30,628 nt of DNA from JBARRS01 sp049644345 (GTDB taxonomy: Bacteria > Actinomycetota > Thermoleophilia > Gaiellales > Gaiellaceae). Below the pieces are notes generated by a model. That model was not told the origin of the DNA. It made no database searches and worked only from the letters and a program-made list of their open reading frames with translations. This document shows, piece by piece, positions 6,778-14,329 of this stretch. Made by a program: the position numbers and the translations under genes. Within the stretch, counting starts at the first letter, position 1. Every line of letters starts with the position of its first letter. The stretch lies in the NCBI GenBank assembly GCA_049644345.1, contig JBARRS010000107.1, forward strand, positions 1 to 30,628. The letters are read 5' to 3'.

Positions 6778-7695
6778 TTAGACGGGCCGCCCCATCTCGC
6801 GTGCGATCTCGGCGAGGCGGGCCAGCCGCTTCTCCAGCGGCGGGTGATCCATGAACAGCTCGACGCTGCGCTTCTTCACGCTCGCGGGGATGATGAAGAA
6901 CGCGTTCATGCCCTCGACCTCGCGCAGGTCGCGCTGGGGAATGCGGAACATCTCGCTGGAGATCTTCTGGAGCGCGCTCATCAGATGCTCGGGGGCTCCG
7001 GTGATCAGCGCGGAGCCGCGGTCGGCGGCGTACTCGCGGTAGCGCGAGATCGTCCGGATGAGGACGAAGCTGATCGCGTAAGTCGCAATCGAAACCCCCA
7101 GGACGATCAGCCAGACCGGCGCCGAGTTGTTGTTGTTGTTCCGGCCTCCGCCGAAGCCGCCGAACATGCCGGCGTAGAGCCCGACACGCGTGAGCAGCGC
7201 AGCGAGCATCGCGAAGAAGCTGGCGATCGTCATCACGAGCACGTCACGGTTGATCACGTGCGTGAGCTCGTGGGCGAGCACGCTCTCGATCTCCTGCGGC
7301 TCGAGCCGCCGCCAGAGGCCGCTCGTCACGGCGACGGCAGCGTGCTTCGGGTTCCGTCCGGTGGCGAACGCGTTCGGAACGTCCGTGTCGACGATCGCGA
7401 CCTTCGGCTTGGGCAGATCCGTCATCGCGCAGAGGCGCTCGATCATCGCGTGCAGCTCCGGCGCCTCGTCGGGGCCGACCACCTTCGCGCCCGACGCGAG
7501 CAGCGCGAGCTTGTCGGAGGTGTAGTACTGGAAGAGGGCCAGGCCGATCACGATCACGAGCATCGCGACGAGCCCCACGTTCAGTACCTGGAAGAGGACG
7601 ACGGCAAAGACGACGTACAGCAGGCCGAGCAGGAAGCCCGTAAAGAGCATCCGAAACGTCAAACCTGCGTCGCGACCGTATGCCTTGCGATTCAT
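6778..7695 (-). CDS. htpX: HtpX-like M48 membrane metalloprotease
   Basis: The 305-residue protein has two N-terminal membrane helices (about residues 13-35 and 40-57). The zinc site is VLAHELTHVINRD, with HELTH at 142-146. The third ligand is the glutamate in SRYREYAADRGSA (near 221). Two more hydrophobic helices lie at about 154-180 and 193-214. It degrades damaged membrane proteins in the cytoplasmic membrane. Five consecutive asparagines (186-190), encoded by a (GTT)n run on plus near 7126-7141, sit in the loop between helices 3 and 4. Pairing with pspAB supports a membrane-stress role. A TACAAT -10 lies 15 nt before the ATG and there is no Shine-Dalgarno. Confidence 0.95.
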   Translation of the reverse strand: MNRKAYGRDAGLTFRMLFTGFLLGLLYVVFAVVLFQVLNVGLVAMLVIVIGLALFQYYTSDKLALLASGAKVVGPDEAPELHAMIERLCAMTDLPKPKVAIVDTDVPNAFATGRNPKHAAVAVTSGLWRRLEPQEIESVLAHELTHVINRDVLVMTIASFFAMLAALLTRVGLYAGMFGGFGGGRNNNNNSAPVWLIVLGVSIATYAISFVLIRTISRYREYAADRGSALITGAPEHLMSALQKISSEMFRIPQRDLREVEGMNAFFIIPASVKKRSVELFMDHPPLEKRLARLAEIAREMGRPV

Positions 7696-7710
7696 CGGAG
7701 GATCGCTTCG

Positions 7711-7716
7711 ATTGTA
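7711..7716 (-). promoter_or_regulatory. -10 box (TACAAT) of htpX-pspAB
   Basis: GCTACAATC on the minus strand, 15 nt from the htpX ATG. It is close to the sigma-70/SigA consensus and predicts a leader of about 8 nt without Shine-Dalgarno. Confidence 0.5.
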
Positions 7717-7741
7717 GCCGTGCGCCTGCGGCTCGCCTCAG

Positions 7742-7747
7742 TAGACT
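7742..7747 (+). promoter_or_regulatory. Candidate -10 (TAGACT) of the cytochrome c gene
   Basis: TAGACT ends 8 nt before the GTG at 7756, the geometry of leaderless initiation. No Shine-Dalgarno precedes that GTG. The same hexamer stands before tRNA-Ser at 10085. Confidence 0.38.
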
Positions 7748-7755
7748 CACGCACC

Positions 7756-8184
7756 GTGCGCCGCCTCGCCGTCCTCTTTGGGGTCGTGACGCTGTTGGCC
7801 GCCGGCTGCGGCGGCGCCCAGATCGTCGCGCCGACGGCGAAGGAGGTCGTCGGCCCCCTCCCGAAGACGGCCGCCCCGACGAAGATCACGCTCCCGAAGG
7901 GGAATCCGAGCAAAGGCAAGGCGCTCTTTGCCTCGCTGGGCTGCAGTTCATGCCACACGTTCAAGCCGGCGGGGAGCACGGCCACGATCGGCCCGGACCT
8001 CGACAAGCTCGCCGCCTATGCGGCGGCGGCGAAGCGCGGCAGCCTGAGCGAGTTCACCGCCGAGTCGATCGTCAACCCCAGCGCATACATCGAGCCGGGG
8101 TACCAGGATGTGATGCCGAAGACCTTCGCCAAGCTGCCGAAGACGCAGATCGCGGACCTGGTCGCGTTCCTGACGAAGAAGTAG
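7756..8184 (+). CDS. Lipoprotein mono-heme cytochrome c
   Basis: The protein has 142 residues. A type II signal peptide ends in the lipobox L-A-A-G-C with Cys18. A proline/threonine-rich linker of about 28 residues follows. The class I cytochrome c domain has C-S-S-C-H at 63-67 as the heme attachment site and V-M-P-K at 119-122 giving the likely axial methionine. The KGKALFASLGCSSCHTF and GYQDVMP motifs resemble subunit-II-type or small diffusible cytochromes of respiratory chains. It would be tethered to the outer face of the membrane as an electron shuttle. No oxidase genes are in the window. The GTG at 7756 is preferred because it puts the hydrophobic core directly at the N-terminus. Confidence 0.9.
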   Translation: MRRLAVLFGVVTLLAAGCGGAQIVAPTAKEVVGPLPKTAAPTKITLPKGNPSKGKALFASLGCSSCHTFKPAGSTATIGPDLDKLAAYAAAAKRGSLSEFTAESIVNPSAYIEPGYQDVMPKTFAKLPKTQIADLVAFLTKK

Positions 8185-8185
8185 C

Positions 8186-9400
8186 TTGATCGACCTCCGA
8201 GCGGCCCGCGCCGACCCCGACGGCTTCCGCGCAGCCCTCGCGCGCAAGGGCGCGGCTGAGGCCTTCGACGAGCTCCTCGAGGCGGACGCGCACTGGCGCG
8301 AGCTCATCCCCCGCGTGGACGAGCTGCGCTCCCGCCAGAAGACCCAGGGGAAGCCGACGCCGGAGCAGGTAGAGGAGCTGAAGCAGGTCAAGGAGCAGCT
8401 GCGGCAGGCGGAGGAGGAGCTCGCCGCCGCGGAGCAGGCTCGCGACGCCGCCCTCGAGCGCGTTCCCAACCCGCCGCACCCCTCGGTTCCGGACGGCGAG
8501 ACGGAGGAGGATGCGGAGGAGGTTCGGCGCTGGGGCGAGCAACCGGCGCTCGAGCAGCCGCGTGACCATCTCGAGCTCGGCCGGTTCGACATGGACCGGG
8601 CCGCGCGAGTCTCGGGCTCGCGCTTCGGCTACTGGCTCGGCGACACCGCCCTGCTGGCGTTCGCGCTCTTCCGCTTCGCGCTCGACCGGCTCGTGGCGAC
8701 GGGCTTCACGCCGGCGCTCCCCCCGGTGCTCGTCCGGGAGGAGGCGATGTACGGCACCGGCTTCTTCCCCACCGAGAAGCAGGACTTCTACGAGATCCCG
8801 GCGGACGGGCTCTACCTCGTCGGCACCTCGGAGGTGCCCATGGCCGGACTGCACATGGGCGAGATCCTCGACGAGGTTCCGCTCCGCTACTGCGCCTTCT
8901 CGAGCTGCTTCCGCCGCGAGGCGGGCGCTGCCGGCAAGGACACGCGCGGCATGTTCAGGGTCCACCAGTTCGAGAAGGTGGAGATGTTCGTGCTCGTCGA
9001 GCCGGACACCTCGTGGGACGAGCACGAGCGCCTGCTCGCGATCGAGGAGGAGCTCGTCCAGGCGCTGGAGCTTCCGTACCGCGTGCTGAACATCGCCACG
9101 GGCGATCTCTCGGCAGCCGCCGCGAAGCGTTACGACATCGAGGCCTGGTTCCCGAGCCAGGAGCGCTACCGCGAGATCACGTCCTGCTCGAACACGACCG
9201 ACTACCAGGCGCGGCGCCTCGAGATCCGCTACCGCTCGGACCGTGGCGTCCAGCCCGTGCACACCCTGAACGGGACCGCTGCGACCGGCCGCTGGGCGCT
9301 CGCGATCCTCGAGAACTTCCAGCGCGAGGACGGATTGGTCGCGATCCCGGAGCCGCTGTGGGAGTTCGGCGCGCCGCGGGAGCTCAGGGCAGGCGCCTGA
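8186..9400 (+). CDS. serS: Seryl-tRNA synthetase
   Basis: 404 residues, typical bacterial length. The N-terminal part (about 25-100) is the long antiparallel coiled-coil arm that grips the tRNA-Ser variable arm. Class II motifs follow: VGTSEVPMAGLH in the core, motif 2 SSCFRREAGAAGKDTRGMFR, and motif 3 TLNGTAATGRWALAILENFQ. It charges tRNA-Ser with serine in the cytoplasm. The start is TTG at 8186, one base after the cytochrome c stop, because homologues begin M-I-D-L-R. Only a weak GAAG precedes it. The gene lies 0.7 kb from tRNA-Ser(UGA). Its 3' end overlaps the convergent next gene by 17 nt. Confidence 0.97.
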   Translation: MIDLRAARADPDGFRAALARKGAAEAFDELLEADAHWRELIPRVDELRSRQKTQGKPTPEQVEELKQVKEQLRQAEEELAAAEQARDAALERVPNPPHPSVPDGETEEDAEEVRRWGEQPALEQPRDHLELGRFDMDRAARVSGSRFGYWLGDTALLAFALFRFALDRLVATGFTPALPPVLVREEAMYGTGFFPTEKQDFYEIPADGLYLVGTSEVPMAGLHMGEILDEVPLRYCAFSSCFRREAGAAGKDTRGMFRVHQFEKVEMFVLVEPDTSWDEHERLLAIEEELVQALELPYRVLNIATGDLSAAAAKRYDIEAWFPSQERYREITSCSNTTDYQARRLEIRYRSDRGVQPVHTLNGTAATGRWALAILENFQREDGLVAIPEPLWEFGAPRELRAGA

Positions 9401-10025
9401 TCGCACAGCGCCCGTGGTGCCGGGCCCTCAGACAGGGCGCCTTCTTTGCGGCAAGCGGGTTGATCGAGAGCGCGTAGCTCCATGGAGCGGCCGAGGAGTC
9501 CGGCGCGAAGTCGTAGTAGACCCCGTCGTATCGGTGCAAAGAGGCGGCGATCCGGAAGTCGAAGCCGGCGGACGCCCCGAGCGCTGCGCGGTTGACCGTC
9601 AGGACGAGGGTGCGGGACGCAAACCGCACCTTGAACGAGCGTGGCGTGTGCGAGAAGTCCCACCCGCCGCCGACACAGCGTCCGAAGCCGAGCGTCGAGG
9701 CACCGTAGTGGCCGAGGACGGCGAGCGCGTACTCGGCCCCGAACACACCTGCGTCGCAGCCTGTCGCCTGGTTGCGGTCCGTGTCGAGCTCGACGGTGAT
9801 GAAATCGCCCGGCTTGAGCGCGGCCCGGTTCGGCAGCGAGATCCGGAAGGTGACGTTGCCCGCGTCGTCGTTCGAGACCCGCGTCGACGTCACGTCCGGT
9901 GCGAGCCCGTGGTCGCCGTCGCCGGCAGGGTCGGCGTACGACCGTGTGCCGGCCGCGCCGGCCCCTCCGGCGAGAACGACAGCCGCTAGCGCCAGCGCCG
10001 CGGCAACGACGCCCCTCGTGCGAAT
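9384..10025 (-). CDS. Secreted beta-rich protein of unknown function
   Basis: About 213 residues. A signal peptide (VVAAALALAAVVLAGGAGAAG) is followed by YADPAGDGDHGLAPDVTS, a pattern seen at the start of carbohydrate-binding or DOMON-like secreted domains. Strands such as VTFRISLPNRA and ITVELDTDRNQATGCD follow. Two cysteines at G-C-D and R-C-V-G may form a disulfide. The start is problematic. The frame stays open through the tRNA-Ser gene, which cannot be coding. The only plausible initiator at the signal peptide is ATT at 10025 behind a GGAAGGGGG tract; a CTG within the hydrophobic core is the alternative. The ATG at 10030 is out of frame. The C-terminus overlaps serS by 17 nt. Confidence 0.68.
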   Translation of the reverse strand: MRTRGVVAAALALAAVVLAGGAGAAGTRSYADPAGDGDHGLAPDVTSTRVSNDDAGNVTFRISLPNRAALKPGDFITVELDTDRNQATGCDAGVFGAEYALAVLGHYGASTLGFGRCVGGGWDFSHTPRSFKVRFASRTLVLTVNRAALGASAGFDFRIAASLHRYDGVYYDFAPDSSAAPWSYALSINPLAAKKAPCLRARHHGRCAIRRLP

Positions 10026-10084
10026 AGCATCCCCCTTCCCCGACGGACAGTAGGGCGCCGCGACCTTCGTGGCAAGAGCAGGGC

Positions 10085-10090
10085 TAGACT
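10085..10090 (+). promoter_or_regulatory. -10 box (TAGACT) of tRNA-Ser(UGA)
   Basis: TAGACT ends 7 nt before the tRNA 5' end. No good -35 is visible at 17 nt. Confidence 0.38.
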
Positions 10091-10097
10091 GGCCGCG

Positions 10098-10186
10098 GGC
10101 GGGGTGCCGGAGCGGTCGAACGGGGCGGTCTTGAAAACCGCTGGCGGCCGAAAGGCCGTCCGTGGGTTCGAATCCCACCCCCGCCG
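10098..10186 (+). tRNA. tRNA-Ser (anticodon TGA)
   Basis: An 89-nt class II tRNA. Acceptor GGCGGGG/CCCCGCC with discriminator G. Anticodon stem GCGGT/ACCGC with loop CTTGAAA, anticodon TGA. The long variable arm is GGCGGCC-GAAA-GGCCGTC. The T arm is GTGGG-TTCGAAT-CCCAC. CCA is not encoded. Confidence 0.97.
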
Positions 10187-10283
10187 CCTCGCTGAGCCGA
10201 AAACACCGCTACCAGCCGTTTCACCACCTGGCCGTGGGGTCGCCTGGCGCGCAGCTGACCCGGCTCGTCGCGCCGCGGCCTAA

Positions 10284-10296
10284 CCCCCCTTGGGGG
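10284..10296. terminator. Weak GC hairpin between tRNA-Ser and a minus-strand gene
   Basis: CCCCC-CTT-GGGGG lies 98 nt after tRNA-Ser and 15 nt beyond the stop of the small minus-strand gene. It could terminate either transcript. The stem is only 5 bp and there is no U-tract. Confidence 0.25.
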
Positions 10297-10310
10297 ACCT
10301 TACCCCTGCG

Positions 10311-10550
10311 CTAGAAGCGCCCCAGCCGGCGCCTGAGCGCGGCAGAAGAACCTGACGAGGTGAGCGCCTCGACGACCCGCTCCGAATCCTCGGGCTCGGG
10401 CGCCTTGCCGTACTCGACGACTGCCCGGACCCACGCGCGGTCCGGCGTGTAGTACGTCTCCCGAATCACCTGGCCGTCCTCGTCTTGATCAACAACGACG
10501 ATCGTGCCATCGCTGAGTCGGTGTCCGGCCCCCCTCCCGGTTCCCCCCAT
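10311..10550 (-). CDS. Small conserved-type hypothetical protein
   Basis: A 79-residue acidic/basic mixed protein. A glycine-rich start precedes LSDGTIVVVDQDEDGQVIRE, TYYTPDRAWVRAVVEYG and an alanine/arginine-rich tail. The central part reads as a folded beta-hairpin plus helix with sensible codon-position bias, so I think it is real. No family is recognised. It lies 86 nt downstream of the GT51/S13 gene on the same strand and could share its transcript. The ATG at 10550 is the only ATG before the conserved-looking core. Confidence 0.55.
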   Translation of the reverse strand: MGGTGRGAGHRLSDGTIVVVDQDEDGQVIRETYYTPDRAWVRAVVEYGKAPEPEDSERVVEALTSSGSSAALRRRLGRF

Positions 10551-10636
10551 CGTGCTCTAAGTTTGTTCGGGGCGTAGCCGTTAGTCGAGTACCCGTTCGG
10601 CTAGTTCTTTGGATACCAAAGCGAGGACTCGCCTCC

Positions 10637-13600
10637 TCAGCCGACGAAATACGCGACCAGAAATGCCACGAGCGCGGCGGCGCCGGCGGCGGCGATCTCC
10701 GTCCGCCGCTCGACGAGCAGCGCCGCGCGCGGATGACGAACGAGGCGTCGCGGAAGGACACTCAGCCCGAGCAGGAAGGCGCCGAGGCTCAGAAACGCGA
10801 GCAAGCCACTTTGGAGCGGAGTCTTCGAGGCGAGCCGCGGCATCCCCAACGCGTTCGCGCGCTGACCGGCGGCGGCACGTTTGATGGGGGCCGGCCCAGG
10901 CGCGGACACGTACTCCCGAGGTCTGGCTGCGGAGGGCAGCGAATCGGCTGCGCCTGATGCCAACAGCTCGACAAGCTGATTTTGAACGGCATCCGCTCCG
11001 CCTTTCTCCTCGTGGCGGTAGTGGTTCATCATCAACGCGAAGACGTAGCGCTTACCGGCCTTGCTTCGGACGATTCCAACCAGAGCTGACACGTCGCGCA
11101 GATGTCCAGTCTTTGCCTGCACGAGGCCGACGGCAGGCTCGGAGATGAACCGTCGCCAGAGAGTCCCTTGATGGCTGCGCGGAAGCGATGCGAGCAGGCT
11201 CTGACCCCAACTTCGATCCCGCTCGGCGGCAACGAGCAAGCGCACCATGCTCGCCGGGGTGACGTGGTCGGCGCGCGAAAGGCCCGACCCGTCGACGAGG
11301 CCGTCGCGTAAACCGAGAATATGGCGCTCTCGTAGGTAGGCCGCGATCTGTGAAACACCCGCGGAAGTACTTCCATACCCGACGGCATACGCGCCCACAT
11401 CCTTCGCAAGCGTCTCGGCAATGAAGATGTCGCTTGGCACAACCATCTGCCTCACGATCAGATGCAGCGGCGGCGAGCTCACGCTGCCGAGACGCTGGCT
11501 CTGGGGCGGCGTCCGTCCGGCGCGGAGCGGCCCGTCATGCCGGACACCGTTGGCGGCGAGTGCGACCTCAAACCGTTTTGCCGCCGCCAGCGGCGGATCG
11601 GTGACAAAGAATCGATGCGCGTCTCCCTTGAATTCCTCGTTCACACCAAGCGCTGACAGGGGCCCGACCTCGAGCCGGTACGAGGGCTTCCAGTACGGCC
11701 CGACCCGCCGCCCGTCGAAGAAGCTCTCGTCGGCGATGATCGGACCGCGGACTAGGCTGATGCCAGACGCCCGGACAAAGCGGGCGAGCCTGCCGAAATT
11801 ACCGTCAGAGCCGAGCAGGAAACGACGGGCGTAAACGCTTGTCGATAGCACTGGATCGCCGTAGCCCTTCAGATAGAGCGGCCCACGGAACACTCCGGTA
11901 TCGATAGACGCCGATCTACCCAGAAAGACGCTCGTGCGAAAGCGAAAATCGGGTCCCAGCGCAATCAGCGCTCCCGCCGCGGTAAGGACCTTCATCGTCG
12001 AGCCCGGCATCCGCGGCACACTCGGCTTCCACGCAAGCACCGTGCGCGGTGCTCCTCCGTCGCTACGGACAATCAGCGCGCTTGTCTCGGGATGAGTGCT
12101 CGTCCATCGTCGCAAAACCGCGCGGAGAGACGAGGGGCGACAGGGAAGAACTTGTCGCGTCCTTTGCGGAGGGAGACGAAGATGCTGCGATGCCAAAGCC
12201 GGCTGGACGGGCGCCGGGTCCGTCGACCGAGGGAAAGTCCGGTAGCAGCCATGCGAGGTCGCATGGAACATAAAATCGTGCCAAACCCGTCCCGCAACCA
12301 AGCTCGTGACCCGTTTGCGAGCCCGCTTCGGACCGCTCACGACGACAGCAGTGACGTAGTCCGGCGTATAGCCCACGAACCAGCTCCCGTAGGGCTCACG
12401 ATGCGGCCCGGTTACAGCCACAGGCACACCGATGCCGGCCGCAGGTTCCACCCTTGCTCGCATCCGCAGGGCACGCGTCGCGCGTACAGCGACGTCTTCA
12501 GCCATCGCCCGCCGCAGCCGAGCTGAAGCGGCGCGTGTATCGACGCCCTCGCCATGGATCAGTGTGATCAAGATCGGAGCAGCACGCATCCCTTCGGCCG
12601 CCCGCGGTGCGTAGGCTGCGGCAAGCTTGAGCGCCGTATCTCGGATCGCTTCGTGACCCGGCAGTAGCGTTCCAGTCCGCGCAGAGTGGGACGAAAGCAC
12701 GAGCACCCTCCCCGACCTCGGATCGAGCATCACGACGGCCGCGCCGAGGCTAGAGCGACCCCGGAGCGCACGAACGAGCGTCCGATCGCCGGCAGCCTCG
12801 AGCAGAGGGTCGATCGTCGTGTAGACCGCCAGACCGCCGCGCTGGACACGCGTCTCACCAAATTGGTCGTTGAGACGCGTTCGGATGTATTCGAGGAGAT
12901 CGGGGTCCGCCGACTGTGGATAGAGGTCGCGGTGAGGTTTCGACGACGGCCGACGTATCCGGCTCCGGAGCTCGAGCCCCCTCTCCTGGGCAAGCCTGGC
13001 CTGCGTCCGTGTGAGGTAGCCCTGTGCCACCATCAGCGCGAGAACGAGATCCCGGCGGCTACGTGCTGCGCGCGGGTGCGCAAAAGGGTCGTACGCGGTC
13101 GGAGCCTGTGGCAACCCGGCGAGTAGAGCAGCCTGCGCGAGATCGATCTTCCACACTGGCTTGTCGAAATATGTCCGGGATGCTGCCTGAGCTCCATCTG
13201 CGTTAGAGCCATAGAAGACGTCGTTCAGGTACGCGTTGAGAATTTCGTTCTTCGTGTAGTTGCCTTCGAGCCGATTCGCGAGGTAGATCTCTTCCAATTT
13301 CCGAAAGAAGGTGGGCTTGACCGTCGGCTCGATAATGTCCTTCACGAGCTGCATCGTGATCGTGCTGCCACCCTCGATCCTCCGACCATGAACGTCGTGG
13401 ACCAGGGCCCCGACTAGCCGGTAATAGTCAATCCCATGGTGTCCGTAAAACCGTTTGTCCTCGACTGCAACTGTCGCCTGCCGAAGCACGTTCGGGATCC
13501 GTCGAGAGGGAACACGATCATGTGCGATGGCGCCGACGACATAACCGATCAGAGCACCATTTCGGTCGTAGGCGGCGACTCTCTGCGGTGCGAAGCTCGT

Positions 13601-13762
13601 GAGCGTCTGGCTCTGCAGAGCTCGTCGTAGCATCGCGTCGAGTCTCAGCTTCGTCTTCACACCCTCGACTAGAACCGCGCAGACGGAAAGCGCGACAAGG
13701 CACACGCAAACGATCCGGACGATCCGGTTGCGCCGACTGCCGTCGCGACGGCCGTGAATCAC
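10637..13762 (-). CDS. GT51 transglycosylase - degenerate transpeptidase - S13 DD-peptidase fusion
   Basis: The 1041-residue protein has an N-terminal membrane helix (14-34). The GT51 domain (about 60-265) has VAVEDKRFYGHHGID with catalytic E101, GGSTITMQLVKDI (131-143) and the ILNAYLNDVFYG block. Next comes a region like a class A PBP transpeptidase (about 309-500): LAVYTTIDP, AAVVMLDPRSGRVL and WFVGYTPDYVTAVVV. Its SxxK position reads PGHEAIR and its KTG position reads VTG, so it should be inactive. An S13/PBP4-like peptidase follows (about 545-935), with PGSTMK (S588, K591), GDPVLST, DGSGLSRADHVTP and AKTGHL (884-886). Its second box has Asp832 where Asn is usual. Two C-terminal membrane helices (985-1003, 1022-1040) end the protein. 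It would polymerise glycan and trim stems outside the membrane. GTG start at 13762. Confidence 0.9.
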   Translation of the reverse strand: MIHGRRDGSRRNRIVRIVCVCLVALSVCAVLVEGVKTKLRLDAMLRRALQSQTLTSFAPQRVAAYDRNGALIGYVVGAIAHDRVPSRRIPNVLRQATVAVEDKRFYGHHGIDYYRLVGALVHDVHGRRIEGGSTITMQLVKDIIEPTVKPTFFRKLEEIYLANRLEGNYTKNEILNAYLNDVFYGSNADGAQAASRTYFDKPVWKIDLAQAALLAGLPQAPTAYDPFAHPRAARSRRDLVLALMVAQGYLTRTQARLAQERGLELRSRIRRPSSKPHRDLYPQSADPDLLEYIRTRLNDQFGETRVQRGGLAVYTTIDPLLEAAGDRTLVRALRGRSSLGAAVVMLDPRSGRVLVLSSHSARTGTLLPGHEAIRDTALKLAAAYAPRAAEGMRAAPILITLIHGEGVDTRAASARLRRAMAEDVAVRATRALRMRARVEPAAGIGVPVAVTGPHREPYGSWFVGYTPDYVTAVVVSGPKRARKRVTSLVAGRVWHDFMFHATSHGCYRTFPRSTDPAPVQPALASQHLRLPPQRTRQVLPCRPSSLRAVLRRWTSTHPETSALIVRSDGGAPRTVLAWKPSVPRMPGSTMKVLTAAGALIALGPDFRFRTSVFLGRSASIDTGVFRGPLYLKGYGDPVLSTSVYARRFLLGSDGNFGRLARFVRASGISLVRGPIIADESFFDGRRVGPYWKPSYRLEVGPLSALGVNEEFKGDAHRFFVTDPPLAAAKRFEVALAANGVRHDGPLRAGRTPPQSQRLGSVSSPPLHLIVRQMVVPSDIFIAETLAKDVGAYAVGYGSTSAGVSQIAAYLRERHILGLRDGLVDGSGLSRADHVTPASMVRLLVAAERDRSWGQSLLASLPRSHQGTLWRRFISEPAVGLVQAKTGHLRDVSALVGIVRSKAGKRYVFALMMNHYRHEEKGGADAVQNQLVELLASGAADSLPSAARPREYVSAPGPAPIKRAAAGQRANALGMPRLASKTPLQSGLLAFLSLGAFLLGLSVLPRRLVRHPRAALLVERRTEIAAAGAAALVAFLVAYFVG

Positions 13763-13922
13763 GCGACCAAGCTGAGCCGCAGTAGTAGCCCTCCTCCCTG
13801 ACGTGACGATTGTTACGCCTCATCGGAAGGTGTTCAAGACCCACGGACTTCTTCGAAAACCGTTCGTGCTGCCGGTTCGTAAGAGAACCCGTACCGACAC
13901 GCCAACCGGCAAAGGAGAACGT

Positions 13923-14291
13923 ATGTTCCGAGCAACTCTCGCTGCGGTCGCGGTGATCGCTGTAACACTGGCCGTCGCCGGAGCCGCGCTGAGCCGCACT
14001 CAGAGCACGCCGACCTTGGTCGGCACGACCGGCCCCGGCTTCCACATCACGCTGACGAAGAACGGCAAGCTGGTGAAGACGCTGACGCGCGGCAGCTACA
14101 AGTTCGTGATCCACGACAAGTCGTCGATCCATGCGTTCTCGCTCGACGGCCCGCATGGCTTCGCCCATGACTTCACCAAGATCCCGTTCGTCGGGACGAA
14201 GACGGCCACGCTCAAGCTGAAGGCCGGCAAATACAAGTACTACTGCCCGAACCACGAGAAGTTCATGTTCGCGCACTTCACGGTCAAGTAG
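13923..14291 (+). CDS. Secreted cupredoxin (type I copper protein)
   Basis: 122 residues with a signal peptide (MFRATLAAVAVIAVTLAVAGAALS) and a plastocyanin-like beta-sandwich. Likely copper ligands are H70 (SSIHAF), C108, H111 and M115 in YYCPNHEKFM, the usual C-x2-H-x3-M cluster of type I blue copper sites. The FHITLTKNGKLVKTLTRGSY strands match small cupredoxins of actinobacteria. It would carry electrons on the outside of the membrane. The cytochrome c 6 kb away is a conceivable but unproven partner. AAAGGAG just upstream fixes the ATG at 13923; an upstream ATG-less extension is not supported. Divergent from the GT51/S13 gene. Confidence 0.9.
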   Translation: MFRATLAAVAVIAVTLAVAGAALSRTQSTPTLVGTTGPGFHITLTKNGKLVKTLTRGSYKFVIHDKSSIHAFSLDGPHGFAHDFTKIPFVGTKTATLKLKAGKYKYYCPNHEKFMFAHFTVK

Positions 14292-14300
14292 ACCTTCTCA

Positions 14301-14327
14301 GGGGCGGCCGCCTATGGGGGCCGCCCC
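14301..14327. terminator. Bidirectional terminator hairpin
   Basis: GGGGCGGCC (14301-14309) and GGCCGCCCC (14319-14327) form a perfect 9-bp stem with a 9-nt loop. It lies between the convergent cupredoxin and PAP2 genes. No U-tract follows on either side. Confidence 0.6.
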
Positions 14328-14329
14328 GC

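Noticed and set aside
10026..10178. Upstream extension of the secreted-protein frame
   Set aside because: It runs through the antisense of tRNA-Ser(UGA); the MGFEPTDGLSAASGF-like start is a well-known tRNA artefact.
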